A stretch of 64,000 nucleotides of DNA from Ligustrum vulgare (lineage: Eukaryota; Streptophyta; Magnoliopsida; Lamiales; Oleaceae), in contig OY743189.1 in NCBI GenBank assembly GCA_963555705.1, positions 7,705,501-7,769,500 on the forward strand, given 5' to 3'. The notes under the pieces are model-generated. The model saw only the letters and a list, made by a program, of their open reading frames with translations, had not been told where the DNA came from and did no database searches. The translations under genes and the position numbers were made by a program. Shown piece by piece: positions 45,396 through 56,735 of this stretch (the stretch's first letter is position 1; each line of letters opens with the position of its first letter).

Positions 45396-46383
45396 TATAT
45401 ATAATAATAAGATAGTTGGCCCAAGTTTTCCTGCCAAAACTCCTGACTTCATTTTTTTTCGATCAAAATATGGAATTTATTTATTTGATTTAAGATCATT
45501 AAATATCAATTATATCAGCACCATTGCATTGACACTCATTCCCCACTACACGAGAATCAGTGCATTCGTACTAACAAATTGTTTAATCAATTCTATAATA
45601 CATTGATTCATTAGTTGGATCATTTTTATATGGATTTCAAAAACAAATTATGTAACATTCAAGAATGTAAAAAAAAATATATATATATACTTTTGTGAAA
45701 TAGAATTTTTTTTTATCATTATTATATTTTGACATTACTAAAAATATCTACAAAAATATTATTTATAACGTTGAGCAACATTAAGGCAAGTAATAAAAAA
45801 TATTGTTATTTTCCATAAACAAATTTAATACACGTGCAATTCATTTTCATGTATTGATTGATGTTCTGCACGATCTAATTGAAAAGTTTTAATATCCTAA
45901 ATTTTAAGGATTGATATAATAAAGTCCAATAAAGAAATTATGTCTATTCATTCTTTGGGAAAACATTTTTTTTTCCTGTGATCATTTTTTGAATTATGTA
46001 TGACATTCATTAATTCACATCTCATTTTTTTAAAATTCGTTTTTAACTATATTTTATTAATGAGGTATTCTATACTTGATTTAATAAAAAAAATAAAAAT
46101 CTCTACTTTTTAACCATAAATTCTCATATAATATACATTTCTTTTTAATTGTTTTGTATACAATGACCATGAATCGTAATTGTTTAAAAATTATGAACCA
46201 CGATTATTATTTTTAAAGAAATTTTTTAATTTACATTGAATTTTGCTATTGAATACTTTTTGTTTCTTCATATTCTTTCCCATAATATATGAATTTAATT
46301 ATTGAATATATTTAGTTAGTTATTCATTAATTAATAATTATAATTTTTTTTTGTTCCGTGCAACGCACGGGTGTGAATACTTG
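45396..46383 (+). mobile_element. Helitron-2, adjacent to Helitron-1
   Basis: A second terminal hairpin CCGTGC-AAC-GCACGG (46356-46370) followed by GTGTGAATACTTG lies 975 bp past the first one. The sequence just after Helitron-1 (AATAATAAGATAG) resembles a mutated Helitron start. Beyond 46383 the Y interior resumes. No coding region. The 5' border is uncertain. Confidence 0.6.
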
Positions 46384-46874
46384 TGGAAGAAATATGCTAT
46401 ATGTAACATTCTACCAGTTCTGTCCAGGAAAAGACCGTGCGAACGCATGATGTTAATGGACAGTGTTTTGTGCATTTTCATTTTTTCAGTTTTGGACCCC
46501 GTTTTCGACCACTAAATGCCTCCAAACGCACGCAACTAACTTTTAAATTATATGTTTATGCCTTAAGCTAGATGAAAAAGTTGAAAATTTTGATGAAAAT
46601 CAACAAAATAAATAGAAAACACATAAATCCTAAAATGTTAAAACATGCAAAAATAGAATACTAGAATGACTTAAATTACATAACATAACAAATCAATGTA
46701 TGCATTTTTAACACGCGAGTGCTCCTAAAATGCAATTTCAAGCAATAAAACAAATATGAAATAAATAACTCAAAAACATCTAAGTAAAGAAACTAAAGAA
46801 AATGTTTAAAATGTTGGGTTGGCTCCCAACAAGCGCTTTATTTAAAGTCTAGAGCTAGACTCTTTGGAAACATT
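46384..46874 (-). mobile_element. Y gypsy interior after the Helitrons
   Basis: Contains GACCGTGCGAACGCATGATG, matching the interior palindrome site of X (24765), and on the minus strand AAGCGCTTGTTGGGAGCCAA (about 46820-46840), matching X 24403. Otherwise non-coding. Confidence 0.6.
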
Positions 46875-47220
46875 TCAAGGTGGTTTTAGATTGGATGGTG
46901 AAGTCTCTTTAATACCTCTAAACTTGTACTCATACCTCTCCCAATATGTCAATTCCAACTCGACATCTATCCTGGAGCAATTTTCTAGTTCTGGTTCATG
47001 GACACTAAATTGCCTCATTGTGAAAGTCACCTCTTGATTTTCAGCCTGCAACAATACGTCTCCTTTTTTTACATCAATTAATGCTCGTGCAGTGGCTAGA
47101 AATGGCCAACCAAGTATCAAAGGTAAAATTTCATCTTCCTCCATATCTAAGCTAATAAAGTCAGCTGGGAATATGAATTTATGAACTTTTACCAAAATCT
47201 GAAGCAGAGTTCTCGAGCCT
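46875..47220 (-). pseudogene. Y gypsy aspartic protease fragment
   Basis: The 106-codon frame reads FIFPADFISLDMEEDEILPL, ILGWPFLATARALIDVKKGD and EVTFTMRQ, the second half of an Athila-like retropepsin, then a tail ELTYWERYEYKFRGIKETSP similar in place and style to the end of the X small ORF (NENWYKFNRHK). Thus protease remains can be joined to that tail, hinting that the small ORF derives from a shortened gag-pol. The catalytic half is missing; sequence to the right is unrelated. Confidence 0.7.
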
Positions 47221-47975
<755 letters not shown>

Positions 47976-48535
47976 CCTCTGTTTGGTAAATGTTTGTTTA
48001 TAAATAAAAAAATAAAATAACAATCAGCTCACCACCACCGAACACACCACCACCAAATCACCACCGCACATCGTCGCTACAACGTCCAAGAAGAGTTTGG
48101 AGACAGATATTTGAGTCAGAGAGGGAGGAGAGCGAGAGCTTTGACTCTCCAATTACGTTTACGCATAATAGGTTGAATACTGTTTGGTGACTCTTTCCAG
48201 ATCCGTTGAGCTTCTTCTTCCTCATTTACCAGACTTAGAGAAAAATTAGATGACCAAGACCCAATCACACAGCTTGATTGTACAAAGTCTGCTTCAGGCA
48301 AAGTTTGGAGTCAGAAAGGTTAACGCCAGAGAGGGAAGAGTGGGGTAGATTTAGGGTTCTTTTCGAGCAGGTGCAAAAAAATTCAACAGGTTTTGAAAAT
48401 GTATCTCCTAGATAATTTGAATTTGAACAGAGGCTTGATAATGGTGTGGCAATTTTTGACAATTTTGGTGGTTACAGTAAATACAGTAGACCTACACTTC
48501 CTGCTTTTGCTTCGGTTACACCAAACAAGTAAATT
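47976..48535 (-). other. GC-richer segment resembling a captured gene fragment
   Basis: The segment opens with CCTCTGTTTGGTAAATG and closes with TTACACCAAACAAG, weak inverted ends. Between them are a CACCACC-rich stretch and minus-strand frames (48265-48462, 48116-48301) such as NEEEEAQRIWKESPNSIQP, which look more protein-like than the surroundings but match no family I know. It could be a DNA transposon carrying a gene piece or the far promoter/leader of a lost gene. Confidence 0.35.
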
Positions 48536-48892
48536 ACTGTAATTTCACGCAACACTTCTTGCTTCTTTTTTTTTTTTTAAATTTTTTTTTCCTTTCCTCT
48601 TTTTGGGCAGGAAATTTTTTGACGACTTTCTTCTTTTTATATAATATAGATATAGATGATAGATAGATTAGGGAATCACCGAAGTCTACCCGATGGTGGG
48701 GATGTTAGAGATAAGATATCTGTTAGAATTATAAAATTATTATATTATTACCCACACGTTCCACCAATTATATACTTGTGTTTAGTGCTTTTCTGTCTTT
48801 GGCAGCTCGGTTGAATCTCTTCCACAGATTTTTGAATTGTCCCACTCAACCAGAAACGTCATTTTCCCACAACCACAAAAGTAAGTGAAACA
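48536..48892 (+). promoter_or_regulatory. Upstream region of the BBE-like gene
   Basis: A gene-free region with a T-rich tract (48567-48590), a run of GATA-like words (48640-48670) and AT-rich DNA before the core promoter. Words such as CCACACGTT (about 48752) resemble ACGT-core elements, but their function cannot be read from sequence alone. Confidence 0.4.
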
Positions 48893-48943
48893 TCTATAAA
48901 TGCATGCAACTTCGTACATCAACATAGTAAAAAAAATTAAAGT
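48893..48943 (+). promoter_or_regulatory. Core promoter and short leader of the BBE-like gene
   Basis: CTATAAAT at 48893-48900 is a good plant TATA box, 51 bp before the ATG. A start of transcription near 48925 would give a leader of roughly 20 bases. ATGCATGC, an RY-type word, directly follows. The ATG context is AAGTATGCAG. Confidence 0.65.
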
Positions 48944-50602
48944 ATGCAGATTTCAAGCAGTATAATATTCCCATTTTTTCTTTTGGCATTCATTTTAATT
49001 TCAGGAGCTTCTTCTGCTAATAGCAAAAATGATTTTCTCGAATGCCTTACTCTTGAGTATGGAAAATCCGACTCCAAAATGGATTCCATTTACACCCCAA
49101 AAAATGCATCATATTCCTCTGTTCTCCAATCTCTAATACGCAATCTAAGGCCGGCATCAAACTCTCCCCAGAGACCAGACGTGATCATTACACCGGAGCA
49201 TGAATCCCAAATTCAGGCAGCAATTTATTGCTCAAAGAAAGCTGGGATTCAGCTAAAAGTCCGGAGTGGTGGACATGATTATGAAGGACTTTCTTACATT
49301 TCTAAAACTCCTTTTGTCATTGTGGATATGAGAAACATAAGATCAATATCCATCGACACAGAAAATAACACTGCGTGGGTTCAAACAGGTGCAACACTTG
49401 GTGAGCTTTATTATGCAATTGCTGAAAAAAGCAGGACTCTCGCTTTCACTGCCGGCGTTTGCCCTACAGTAGGTGTTGGAGGGCACTTCAGTGGAGGAGG
49501 ATATGGCATGATTTCTCGTAGGCATGGCATTGCTGCAGACCACATCATAGATGCCAAACTAATAGATGCCAATGGTCGAATTCATGACCGAAAATCCATG
49601 GGAGAAGATCTCTTTTGGGCCATTAGAGGAGGTGGAGGAACCAGTTTCGGGATTCTGATTGCGTTTAAAGTGCAGTTAATTGTTATACCAGAAACTGTGA
49701 CTGTTTTCAATGTTACAAGAACGTTAGAACAAAACGCAACCCAGATAGTACACAGATGGCAATATGTTGCTCACAATATTGATGAAAATCTTTTGTTAAG
49801 ACTCTTTTTTAGAAGCATCAACTCTTCAGGAAAGAGGACAATAGCAGCATCTTTCACTTCTTTGTACCTGGGTCGGGTCGATGATCTCCTCCCAATAATG
49901 CAAGAGAAATTTCCAGAATTAGGTTTGGTGAAAGAAGATTGTACAGAAATGCCGTGGATAGAGTCCACACTCTTTTTTGCAGGTTTTCAGGGCCAATCAC
50001 TCGACGTTTTGCTGAATAGAACTACAGATCCCACGCCGTTTTACAAAGGAAAATCCGACTATGTGGAGGAACCAATTCCAGAGAATGGTCTCAAAAGCAT
50101 ATGGAAGTTTCTACACAAAGAAGACGCACTTAGGGGTGAACTGCAATTCAGTCCATACGGAGGGAGATTAAATGACTTCTCAGAATCGGAAATTGCTTTC
50201 CCTCATCGAGCAGGCAACATTTTCATGATGTATTATTCTGTACTCTGGAGTGAAGAAGAGAATGCAGATTCAGAAAGGCATATAAACTGGATCCGGGGGA
50301 TTTACAGTTTTACGGCTCGTTATGTTTCAAAATCTCCAAGAGCTGCATATTTCAATTACAGGGATTTAGATATTGGGATGAACAGTAATGAGGTTAATAC
50401 GAGCTACAGACAAGCAAGTGTTTGGGGATTTAAGTATTTCAAGAATAATTTCCCAAGATTGGTTCATATCAAGAGTATGGTGGATCCAACTAATTTCTAC
50501 AGGAATGAACAGAGTATTCCACCTGTCTCACCGTGTCTTTACTCTGTTTGTCATTCTAGTAATCTATTCCTTCCCCTCATCGAGCAGGCAACATTTTCAT
50601 GA
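48944..50602 (+). CDS. Berberine bridge enzyme-like FAD-linked oxidase
   Basis: A secreted flavoprotein oxidase of the BBE-like (reticuline-oxidase-like) family; members oxidise alkaloid precursors, monolignols or sugars, and the substrate here is unknown. The 552-residue, intron-less ORF starts with a signal peptide (about 1-25). The FAD-binding domain follows, with RSGGHDYEG (His111) and GVCPTVGVGGHFSGGGYG (Cys173), the two flavin-linking residues. The C-terminal BBE domain has AAYFNYRDLDIG (about 468-478) and NEQSIPP. Cys34 and Cys96 fit the usual disulfide. A position often Tyr in RKYGL reads His in RRHGI (194). The last 22 residues (after VSP) are abnormal because the stop lies in a duplicated segment. 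Several N-glycosylation sites. Likely functional, tail uncertain. Confidence 0.93.
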   Translation: MQISSSIIFPFFLLAFILISGASSANSKNDFLECLTLEYGKSDSKMDSIYTPKNASYSSVLQSLIRNLRPASNSPQRPDVIITPEHESQIQAAIYCSKKAGIQLKVRSGGHDYEGLSYISKTPFVIVDMRNIRSISIDTENNTAWVQTGATLGELYYAIAEKSRTLAFTAGVCPTVGVGGHFSGGGYGMISRRHGIAADHIIDAKLIDANGRIHDRKSMGEDLFWAIRGGGGTSFGILIAFKVQLIVIPETVTVFNVTRTLEQNATQIVHRWQYVAHNIDENLLLRLFFRSINSSGKRTIAASFTSLYLGRVDDLLPIMQEKFPELGLVKEDCTEMPWIESTLFFAGFQGQSLDVLLNRTTDPTPFYKGKSDYVEEPIPENGLKSIWKFLHKEDALRGELQFSPYGGRLNDFSESEIAFPHRAGNIFMMYYSVLWSEEENADSERHINWIRGIYSFTARYVSKSPRAAYFNYRDLDIGMNSNEVNTSYRQASVWGFKYFKNNFPRLVHIKSMVDPTNFYRNEQSIPPVSPCLYSVCHSSNLFLPLIEQATFS

Positions 50603-50694
50603 TCCGAATGCAGATTCAGAAACGCATATAAAACAATTTCCAACTAATTTCTATTGGAATGAATTAAGTATTCCACCTGTATCACCGTGGTAAA
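50573..50694 (+). repeat. Mosaic duplication of BBE-like 3' sequence
   Basis: Three pieces of the gene recur in order but joined together: ATCGAGCAGGCAACATTTTC (original about 50204, copy 50578), AATGCAGATTCAGAAA (50261, copy 50607) and CAACTAATTTCTA...CACC (50488, copy about 50641). The segments between them are absent. The copy ends CCACCTGTATCACCGTGG then TAA, giving the family-like ending SIPPVSPW. The ORF upstream enters this copy in another phase and stops in it. Confidence 0.85.
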
Positions 50695-53353
50695 AGAACC
50701 ATATATATTGGCTTGTCATTATTTATTTACTTAGTGAAAATGATGTATCGTTACTAATTTATTATGTAAAACATCTTTATAATATAAAAATGTGGCACTT
50801 CCTTAAAACAATTGTTGGTCATTTTCCCGCACCATTTTTTGTTTTCATAAATAGTAAGTTCACTTAAAATTAAACATTAATTGTTAAATGAATGTAATTT
50901 AATACAAATACATTAATTTGTTTGATACATACATTTGCATACTCTAAATGCCATTTTTAACATGAACTCTTGCATTAGGTACACCTTCCAGAGCACAATT
51001 ATGGTCTGCCTTCCACATTGGTTGTAGATATTAACCCTTAGTTATTTGTGCACCATTTCAATATCTGTATTTCCTTCTAGCATCTACACTTTTGCCGTTA
51101 TTTAATCAAAGAGAATGGATTTATTTAATAATGAGACAAGTTTTATAGATTCAATAAATAAATTAGGAAAAGCAAGTACACAGTGTTGATTAAACTTCAT
51201 AAACCGTGCAATTAAATATCAGAAATTATTTCCCAATAATGAAAACAAATTACAATTTATTTAGATTCATAAAAGCAAAAAATAATTAGACAGACAACAT
51301 AACAGATACATTTATTTATATCATATAAAATAAGTAAATTTTTAAAACAATTGCGACATGATTATTCACTGATTTAGTTTTTTCTTTCTCAATTTATTTT
51401 TCTCTTTTTTTTAAATTCCATACTTTATATCAGAGATACATATATATACATACATAAATACATATATCAAATACTGTTTATGTGTAGTTTTTTATCTCTA
51501 TTTTAAGCTTTCAAGTATTTTAAATTACATTATTTATACAAATCCCATGAAAATAAAAACTTACTAGTTGAATTGGATAAAAAAAAAAAGGCTGTCAGTG
51601 TATGTATACATTATCCTTTTTTGATGCTAAAAATATACAAGAAACAAAGGATACCTTCGACATCACGTCCAGCTCCTTTTTTTTGTTTTTTCTCCATGGT
51701 TGAATGTGTAGATCTGACCAAAACCTTGCTAATCAGTGGCATTCTTCGAGTTTTCCATCAGATCAAACGATCCAAATCATATTAACCAGATATGATTTAA
51801 CATGAAATGAATGGAATAAAGTATACCAGAGTTTTGATCTTTGTTGAAGAAGTGGTCTAAAAGTTTTTGATTTTGGTTTTGTGTAACGTGAAAGATTTGT
51901 AACTAAATTTTGTGTTTATTTTCTTTTTATTTATTTACTTATTTTTATTTTAGAGTTTTCGAATGTGCATGTTATCCAATGGAAACCAATTTTAATATCG
52001 GTTTGATTTTCATTATTCCTAGCACATGGTTTTATCTCTTTTTTTAACCGCACATTTAACAATAATATAATATTACACAAAAATGCAAAAAAGATTCTTA
52101 CTTTTTTACCACATATTCTATCAAAAATCACCACTCAAAATCATAAGTACTTTTTTTTTTAAACAACATCAAAAACACCCTTAATACTCATAATTGTCAT
52201 ATTTGTTGAAAGAAAGTGCACAAATTTCGACCAATGAATCTAAATCAATTTTGTAATTTAAAATTTGAAATGTTGTCTGTTTCATAATGGGTTATAAGTA
52301 TGTTGAAGATTTGATTTATATATTACGAATTAATTTTTTCATCTCTTTAATTTTTAATGTAATTAAAATATGATTAAAAATGTAGAAAATAATAACTAGA
52401 AAATGATAAAATATTGAATAAAAATGAATTTCACCTTAACAAAATAAAAAAAATCACAATCTAATATTAGAATGTGCGTAGACAAACTTATATTTTTTAA
52501 CAATTCTTTTTTGTACTTTTAGCACTACAGTACTTTAAAAAATGAATTCACAATAGTTGATTTATCGAATTAAGATATATTATCAATGTTATGCCATATG
52601 GAAAATTATCATCGACTATGAACTTTTTGCACCTTCGAACTATTTTGTCCAAAATACGCGATATGTAAATCATTGCAATACAAAGGTTTCCGGTTTGTAC
52701 TCTCAATTCTTAGTTACAATTAATTACATGTTAAGCTATGAAGTCATTTGAGGACCAATGAAAGTTTTATCCAATATTGTTCGATGATACTAGATTAACC
52801 GAACCTCTATTTGTTTAATATTTTTCCGTATTTAAATTCTATTCGTAATGATATGTAGATTATTTTTTTATTTTAGTTCATATTTTTTGCACTAATCTAT
52901 GTATATGTCTGACACCTCATCTAACCTTATCCTATTTATAAAAATTGATAATTTCATTTTGAATTTTTGAGAATTGATTTCGTAAAAAGTGATTTTTTTT
53001 TTTTAGAATGTGTAGTTAAAAATTAGTATAAAAATTGTAAATGTGAGATTGTGGGACTTGTGATTGAGAATGAATGTCCAAACAAATTGATTCTTGAAAA
53101 ATCAATTTCAAATGGGTAAGTGATAGTGTATTATGTCTTGTGTGTTAAATATCCACGCCACTTTTATAAATTGAGATGCATAGATGATTTTTTGGTACAT
53201 AAAGTTAAATATATTTACAATATACGTTTGGAATTTTTTTATTAAAATTAACATTTCATATTAATTGATTTGTTACATTCATTTAAATAAAGGATCACGT
53301 GTATTTAATTTGTAATGTTAAAATAAATATGAAATGAAATTAATTTGTGATTA

Positions 53354-54092
53354 GAGTAATTATATTGACACCACTAATTTTGTTAATGACACCACATTTT
53401 TCATATTTACTAAATTGATCATAAATAAATTGACTTAAATAACCCTCCCATTATATTAGTTTTTCTTCTTTTTTATTCTTGTGTACACCACAAAGGGTTT
53501 GAGTAAAATAACCCATCTTCAACAATTTTCTGTGATTTCGTGTTTTGCAGATTTTCGTGAACCTTTGCTGTCTTTCATTGCAACTGAGTTCCCATGGCTG
53601 ACATTACTAAAGGACGCATGATAACTACTGTTTCTCTCTTGAACCTCGTTCTCTGTTTCCGTGTATGGCAATGGCAAAATATGAGAACCAATAAGTCAAA
53701 AAGAATTGTCTGGGGAACAAAAATTAATGAAATCCCATTACAGAGTGTTGGTGTTTGTGACAGAAGGGAGGAGTAAAAAATAAATGAAACCTAGTTCCTT
53801 TTGACTGATACACAATTCTCCACCACCGTAAAACTTACAAATCAATTTTATTTTATTTTAAATTTTACAATTGAAACCCAAATGTTCATGCTAATTAAAC
53901 CAGAAGTAAGCAAGAAATCCATGGAGATTTGGTTGTGGTGTATGTAGTGTATAGTATTTTATTTTCATTTTATTTAGCAAATGTTATATTTGTAAAAAAG
54001 ATGTGGTGTAATTATAAAATTTATGTTTTAGTTAGTTGTGTCAATATAAAGTGGTGTGGTTAACAAAATTAGTGGTATCAATATAATTATCC
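53354..54092. mobile_element. MULE with 9-bp TSD, possible Pack-MULE
   Basis: Terminal inverted repeats of about 39 bp: TAATTATATTGACACCACTA at the left and its inverse TAGTGGTATCAATATAATTA at the right. The flanking nonamer TTGTGATTA occurs at 53345-53353 and 54093-54101, a perfect 9-bp duplication as made by Mutator-like transposases. Helitron-1 shows the corresponding region without this insert. The interior has no transposase but a GC-richer patch (53490-53770). Confidence 0.88.
53490..53776 (+). other. Possible captured gene fragment in the MULE
   Basis: A 60-codon frame starts MADITKGRMITTVSLLNLVL and includes WQWQNMRTNKSKRIVWG; TTTTGCAG just upstream (about 53541-53550) looks like a splice acceptor. 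Composition differs from the AT-rich Helitron around it. I recognise no family. It may be a fragment of a host gene picked up by the MULE, but it could be chance. Confidence 0.35.
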
Positions 54093-54280
54093 TTGTGATT
54101 ATCTAGAAACTATATTTTGAAAAGATTAATTATGTCAATAATAATTAAATTTGAATAGTTATGCAAATTTTCTTCCTTCGTTTCTCATTTTTTTTGAAAA
54201 TATTTATTTCATATATTAACATATAAATTCGATATATGTGAGTAAAAAAATAAAGATGCATCGCACGAGTATAACACTAG

Positions 54281-54690
54281 TACTAGCATACATGATATAA
54301 TGAATAAGTACCGATTGATTATTTTGAAATCATTAATTAGCATTAATAATTCTGCACCATATGTTTGGATTTCATCATAATTCATAATGAAAAAAATGAA
54401 AGAAGCTTTAGATTCAAAAAAATTTGTGAAATATGAACATTTCCAAGATGCTATTTATAAAGTAAGATAATCTTTATTTTAAAAAATCAAACATTAGAAG
54501 TAAACTTTTATTTTAACATTTGTAAATGCAATATGGGTTTAACTCCGACATTTTGGAGTAAAATTAACTTTCTATTTGTATTATATGTACAAGGTTGTAT
54601 TGAATAAATTGCAAGTTTATTAATATTCCGTATTTGTTTACGTTGCTTGATAAATAGCTAGTAATATTCCGTATTTGTTTATCATCCACT
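54281..54690. other. Gene-free AT-rich stretch
   Basis: Nothing recognised except a local duplication: TAATATTCCGTATTTGTTTA occurs at about 54620-54640 and 54662-54682, 41 bp apart. Confidence 0.5.
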
Positions 54691-54719
54691 GGAAAGAGTT
54701 CAAAAGAAGAAAAAAAAGG

Positions 54720-55050
54720 ATCATTCCCTATAGATTTGGATTGGGAACCGACTATTCATCGAAGAAATATTGACTAAGAGCTTAAAGAGGATGACAAATC
54801 CACGATGTAACCAAATGAAGTAGCAATGAAAGATTCTTTTGATTTCATTAACTACCCAACAATTGAATTTGTGATTACACTAAATAAGGGAGAAGAAGTC
54901 TACATAGTTGATTTCGAAACGTATAGAATATGAAAGTCTTATTACCCTGGAGGAATCAATGTTAAAATTTGGAGATTCAACGAAGAGTGGATCAAAGTCA
55001 AAAGAATAAAAATGAGCAAGGCATTGAAAGATTTTTTCAAAGTTCCATGA
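54720..55050 (+). pseudogene. Decayed copy of the gypsy small ORF (C-terminal part)
   Basis: With one stop it reads TIEFVITLNKGEEVYIVDFE, GGINVKIWRFNEEWIKVKR and ALKDFFKVP then stop. This parallels the X ORF end (IDFVIGTDEMIEVYVLKFES, NENWYKFNR, KYLFKIP) in order and spacing. The shared ending suggests selection on the C-terminus when the family was active. Confidence 0.6.
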
Positions 55051-55739
55051 TGTATATTGTGAGTTAAGCTAACGACATTAAAGAAGCACTTCTTGGGAGC
55101 CAACACAAGCTTTCTTCTCTCTTTTCAATTGCTTAGTTATTTAATCATAACTTTTTATTTCATCCTTAAAAAACTCTTGAATTGTTATCGTAGGTAATTA
55201 ATCAACTCATGGTTCCTCAAGGTCATGATTCATTAAACTCCAGTTTGACCTCCATATCAACTCTACACCATGACAACGATAGCAATAAAGATATGTCTTC
55301 ACTCAGGGAAGTTCCTTATCTCTATCTTTTCTTTAATATTGAGGACAATAAAGAAAAATTAGTTTATCCTTGTGTAAGTTAGATAGTGTTGCTGGCTATA
55401 ATGCATATACTTTAGACAATATGTTAACTTATGAGTTGCGAATTAGTTATGTGCTTTAGTTGAGATTTTGGCAAACCAATGTAAAATAAGGCATTTTTGC
55501 ACATGGATTAAGTAAAGCATTATACACTCATAAGTTGATTCACATATATTTTAGGTTGAATTAAAACATTTTTAATTTAGTTTGGATGTGGTTAAGTTGG
55601 TAGAAGAGATGATCTAGAATTGTGTTGATTCCATGTGTGGGAAGTTGTGTGTGGAGTTCTTAGCTGACAGATTGAAACTAGGTTATGATGAAATGCTAGT
55701 GATCTAATCCCCATTTTTATATTACTGCATCTCAACTCT

Positions 55740-56055
55740 CTTCGTAACCTTCTTGATTCGAGTGATTAAGTCCATTGGGGTATTTCAAAACTTGGTGCCC
55801 TATAATCATTGAATGGGGACTCATTGGCCTAAAATTCACTACTAGGGTTATCTAGAAAGATTAAGGAAGAGAGGTATTCTCGCTGAACCTATCTTGCATT
55901 AAAAAAAAAAAAAAAAAGAAGTTGATTGCATTTATTATACAGTTCTCTTCAGGGCCTAGTTAACATGAGTTATTAAGCCTGTAAGGGTATCTTAAAACGT
56001 GGTGCTTGTGGTCATCTGAATTGGGAGTCTTTTTCCTTAATTAATTAGAGTCATT
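55740..56055 (+). repeat. Tandem non-coding module (fifth copy)
   Basis: Two units about 200 bp apart: GATTAAGTCCATTGGGGTAT...TTGGTGCCCTATAATCATTG...GGGGACTCATTGGCCTAAAA and GTTATTAAGCCTGTAAGGGT...GTGGTGCTTGTGGTCATCTG...TTGGGAGTC. Strongly diverged but in the same order as X. Confidence 0.55.
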
Positions 56056-56057
56056 GA

Positions 56058-56350
56058 TTAATTAACCACATGATACATGATAGATAGCGAATCAATTAGG
56101 GGTATGAGTGCAACTTCACTGACCAGCCATGATTCCACCGAAGAATTAAACCACCGCTCTTTCCTTTTCACAAAGCTATTATCAAAACCCAAATTGTACT
56201 TGAAATCTCCAGCCCTCATACCGTGCATCCTAGTTTCGAAGAAAAAGACTAGGTTTGGGTAAAGACTCCTAATAATGTGATGGAGTGCTCTAATCATGCA
56301 GGGGTTCCCCCCTCCCTGCAAGTTCCAGAAAAGGCAAATTATTGGATCCG
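56058..56350 (-). pseudogene. LINE endonuclease N-terminal fragment
   Basis: The minus strand reads FWNLQGGGNPCMIRALHHII, RSLYPNLVFFFETRMHG and LGFDNSFVKRKERW, matching the start of plant L1-type endonuclease (WNCRGLGNP...VFLMETK). The Asn of the WN motif and the Glu of ETR, both catalytic in the family, are present. Only about 95 codons remain and no RT follows. It sits between two gypsy remnants. Confidence 0.8.
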
Positions 56351-56711
56351 ACGGTTTTGCCTAGCAGAACTCATCGATAAATCACTCGTATGCATGCCAT
56401 ACCCATGTAAACCATTAATGTCATACCTATCTCCATAATTGCCATAATATTCTTAAGAAAACGTCGTCCTCATTAACTTCGCGCGATACATTATATCCCT
56501 TCATTTCAAAGTGATATTTTATTAGCATATCATATTCATTAATTTTAGGACTATCATCTCATTTTGTTCCTAATATCTTCCTGCTTTTTGTTCACTATTA
56601 ATGAAATCAAGAAAATAAGTTAGATCAACTAAAACTAATAAAATACAAAGAGAAAAAACAAAAAAGTTAAATAAAGCTAAAATTAACTAGAAATTAATGT
56701 AAATAACATAA

Positions 56712-56729
56712 TACCCGACAACGACACTA
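56712..56729 (-). other. Decayed gypsy primer binding site (minus)
   Basis: On the minus strand it reads TAGTGTCGTTGTCGGGTA, an altered form of TGGCGCCGTTGCCGGGGA with mostly transition-type changes. It marks the border between a minus-strand LTR (right) and interior (left). Confidence 0.55.
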
Positions 56730-56735
56730 AAAATT

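Larger units (their letters stand above)
50774..54280 (+). mobile_element. Helitron-3 with nested MULE
   Basis: Begins TCTTTATAATATAAAAATG after an A and ends ATCGCACGAGTATAACACTAG followed by T, which is a proper CTAG Helitron end with a partly decayed hairpin. Blocks are homologous to Helitron-1 (for example TATTATGTCTT and GAGATG.ATAGATGATTT at 44040-44105 and 53115-53195). No Rep/helicase gene. It starts 81 bp past the stop at the end of the BBE-like duplication, so it may carry that gene's terminator-proximal signals. Confidence 0.75.
54691..56057 (+). mobile_element. Fifth small-ORF gypsy remnant (plus strand)
   Basis: Follows the X order: ORF remnant (54720-55050), AGAAGCACTTCTTGGGAGCC (about 55083), TATTGAGGACAATAAAG (about 55337) and the tandem module (55740-56055). 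Neither LTR nor PBS is attached, and the 3' side is interrupted by a LINE fragment. Confidence 0.6.

Noticed and set aside
49343..49968. Antisense ORFs within the BBE-like gene
   Set aside because: Shadow frames of a well-supported coding sequence.
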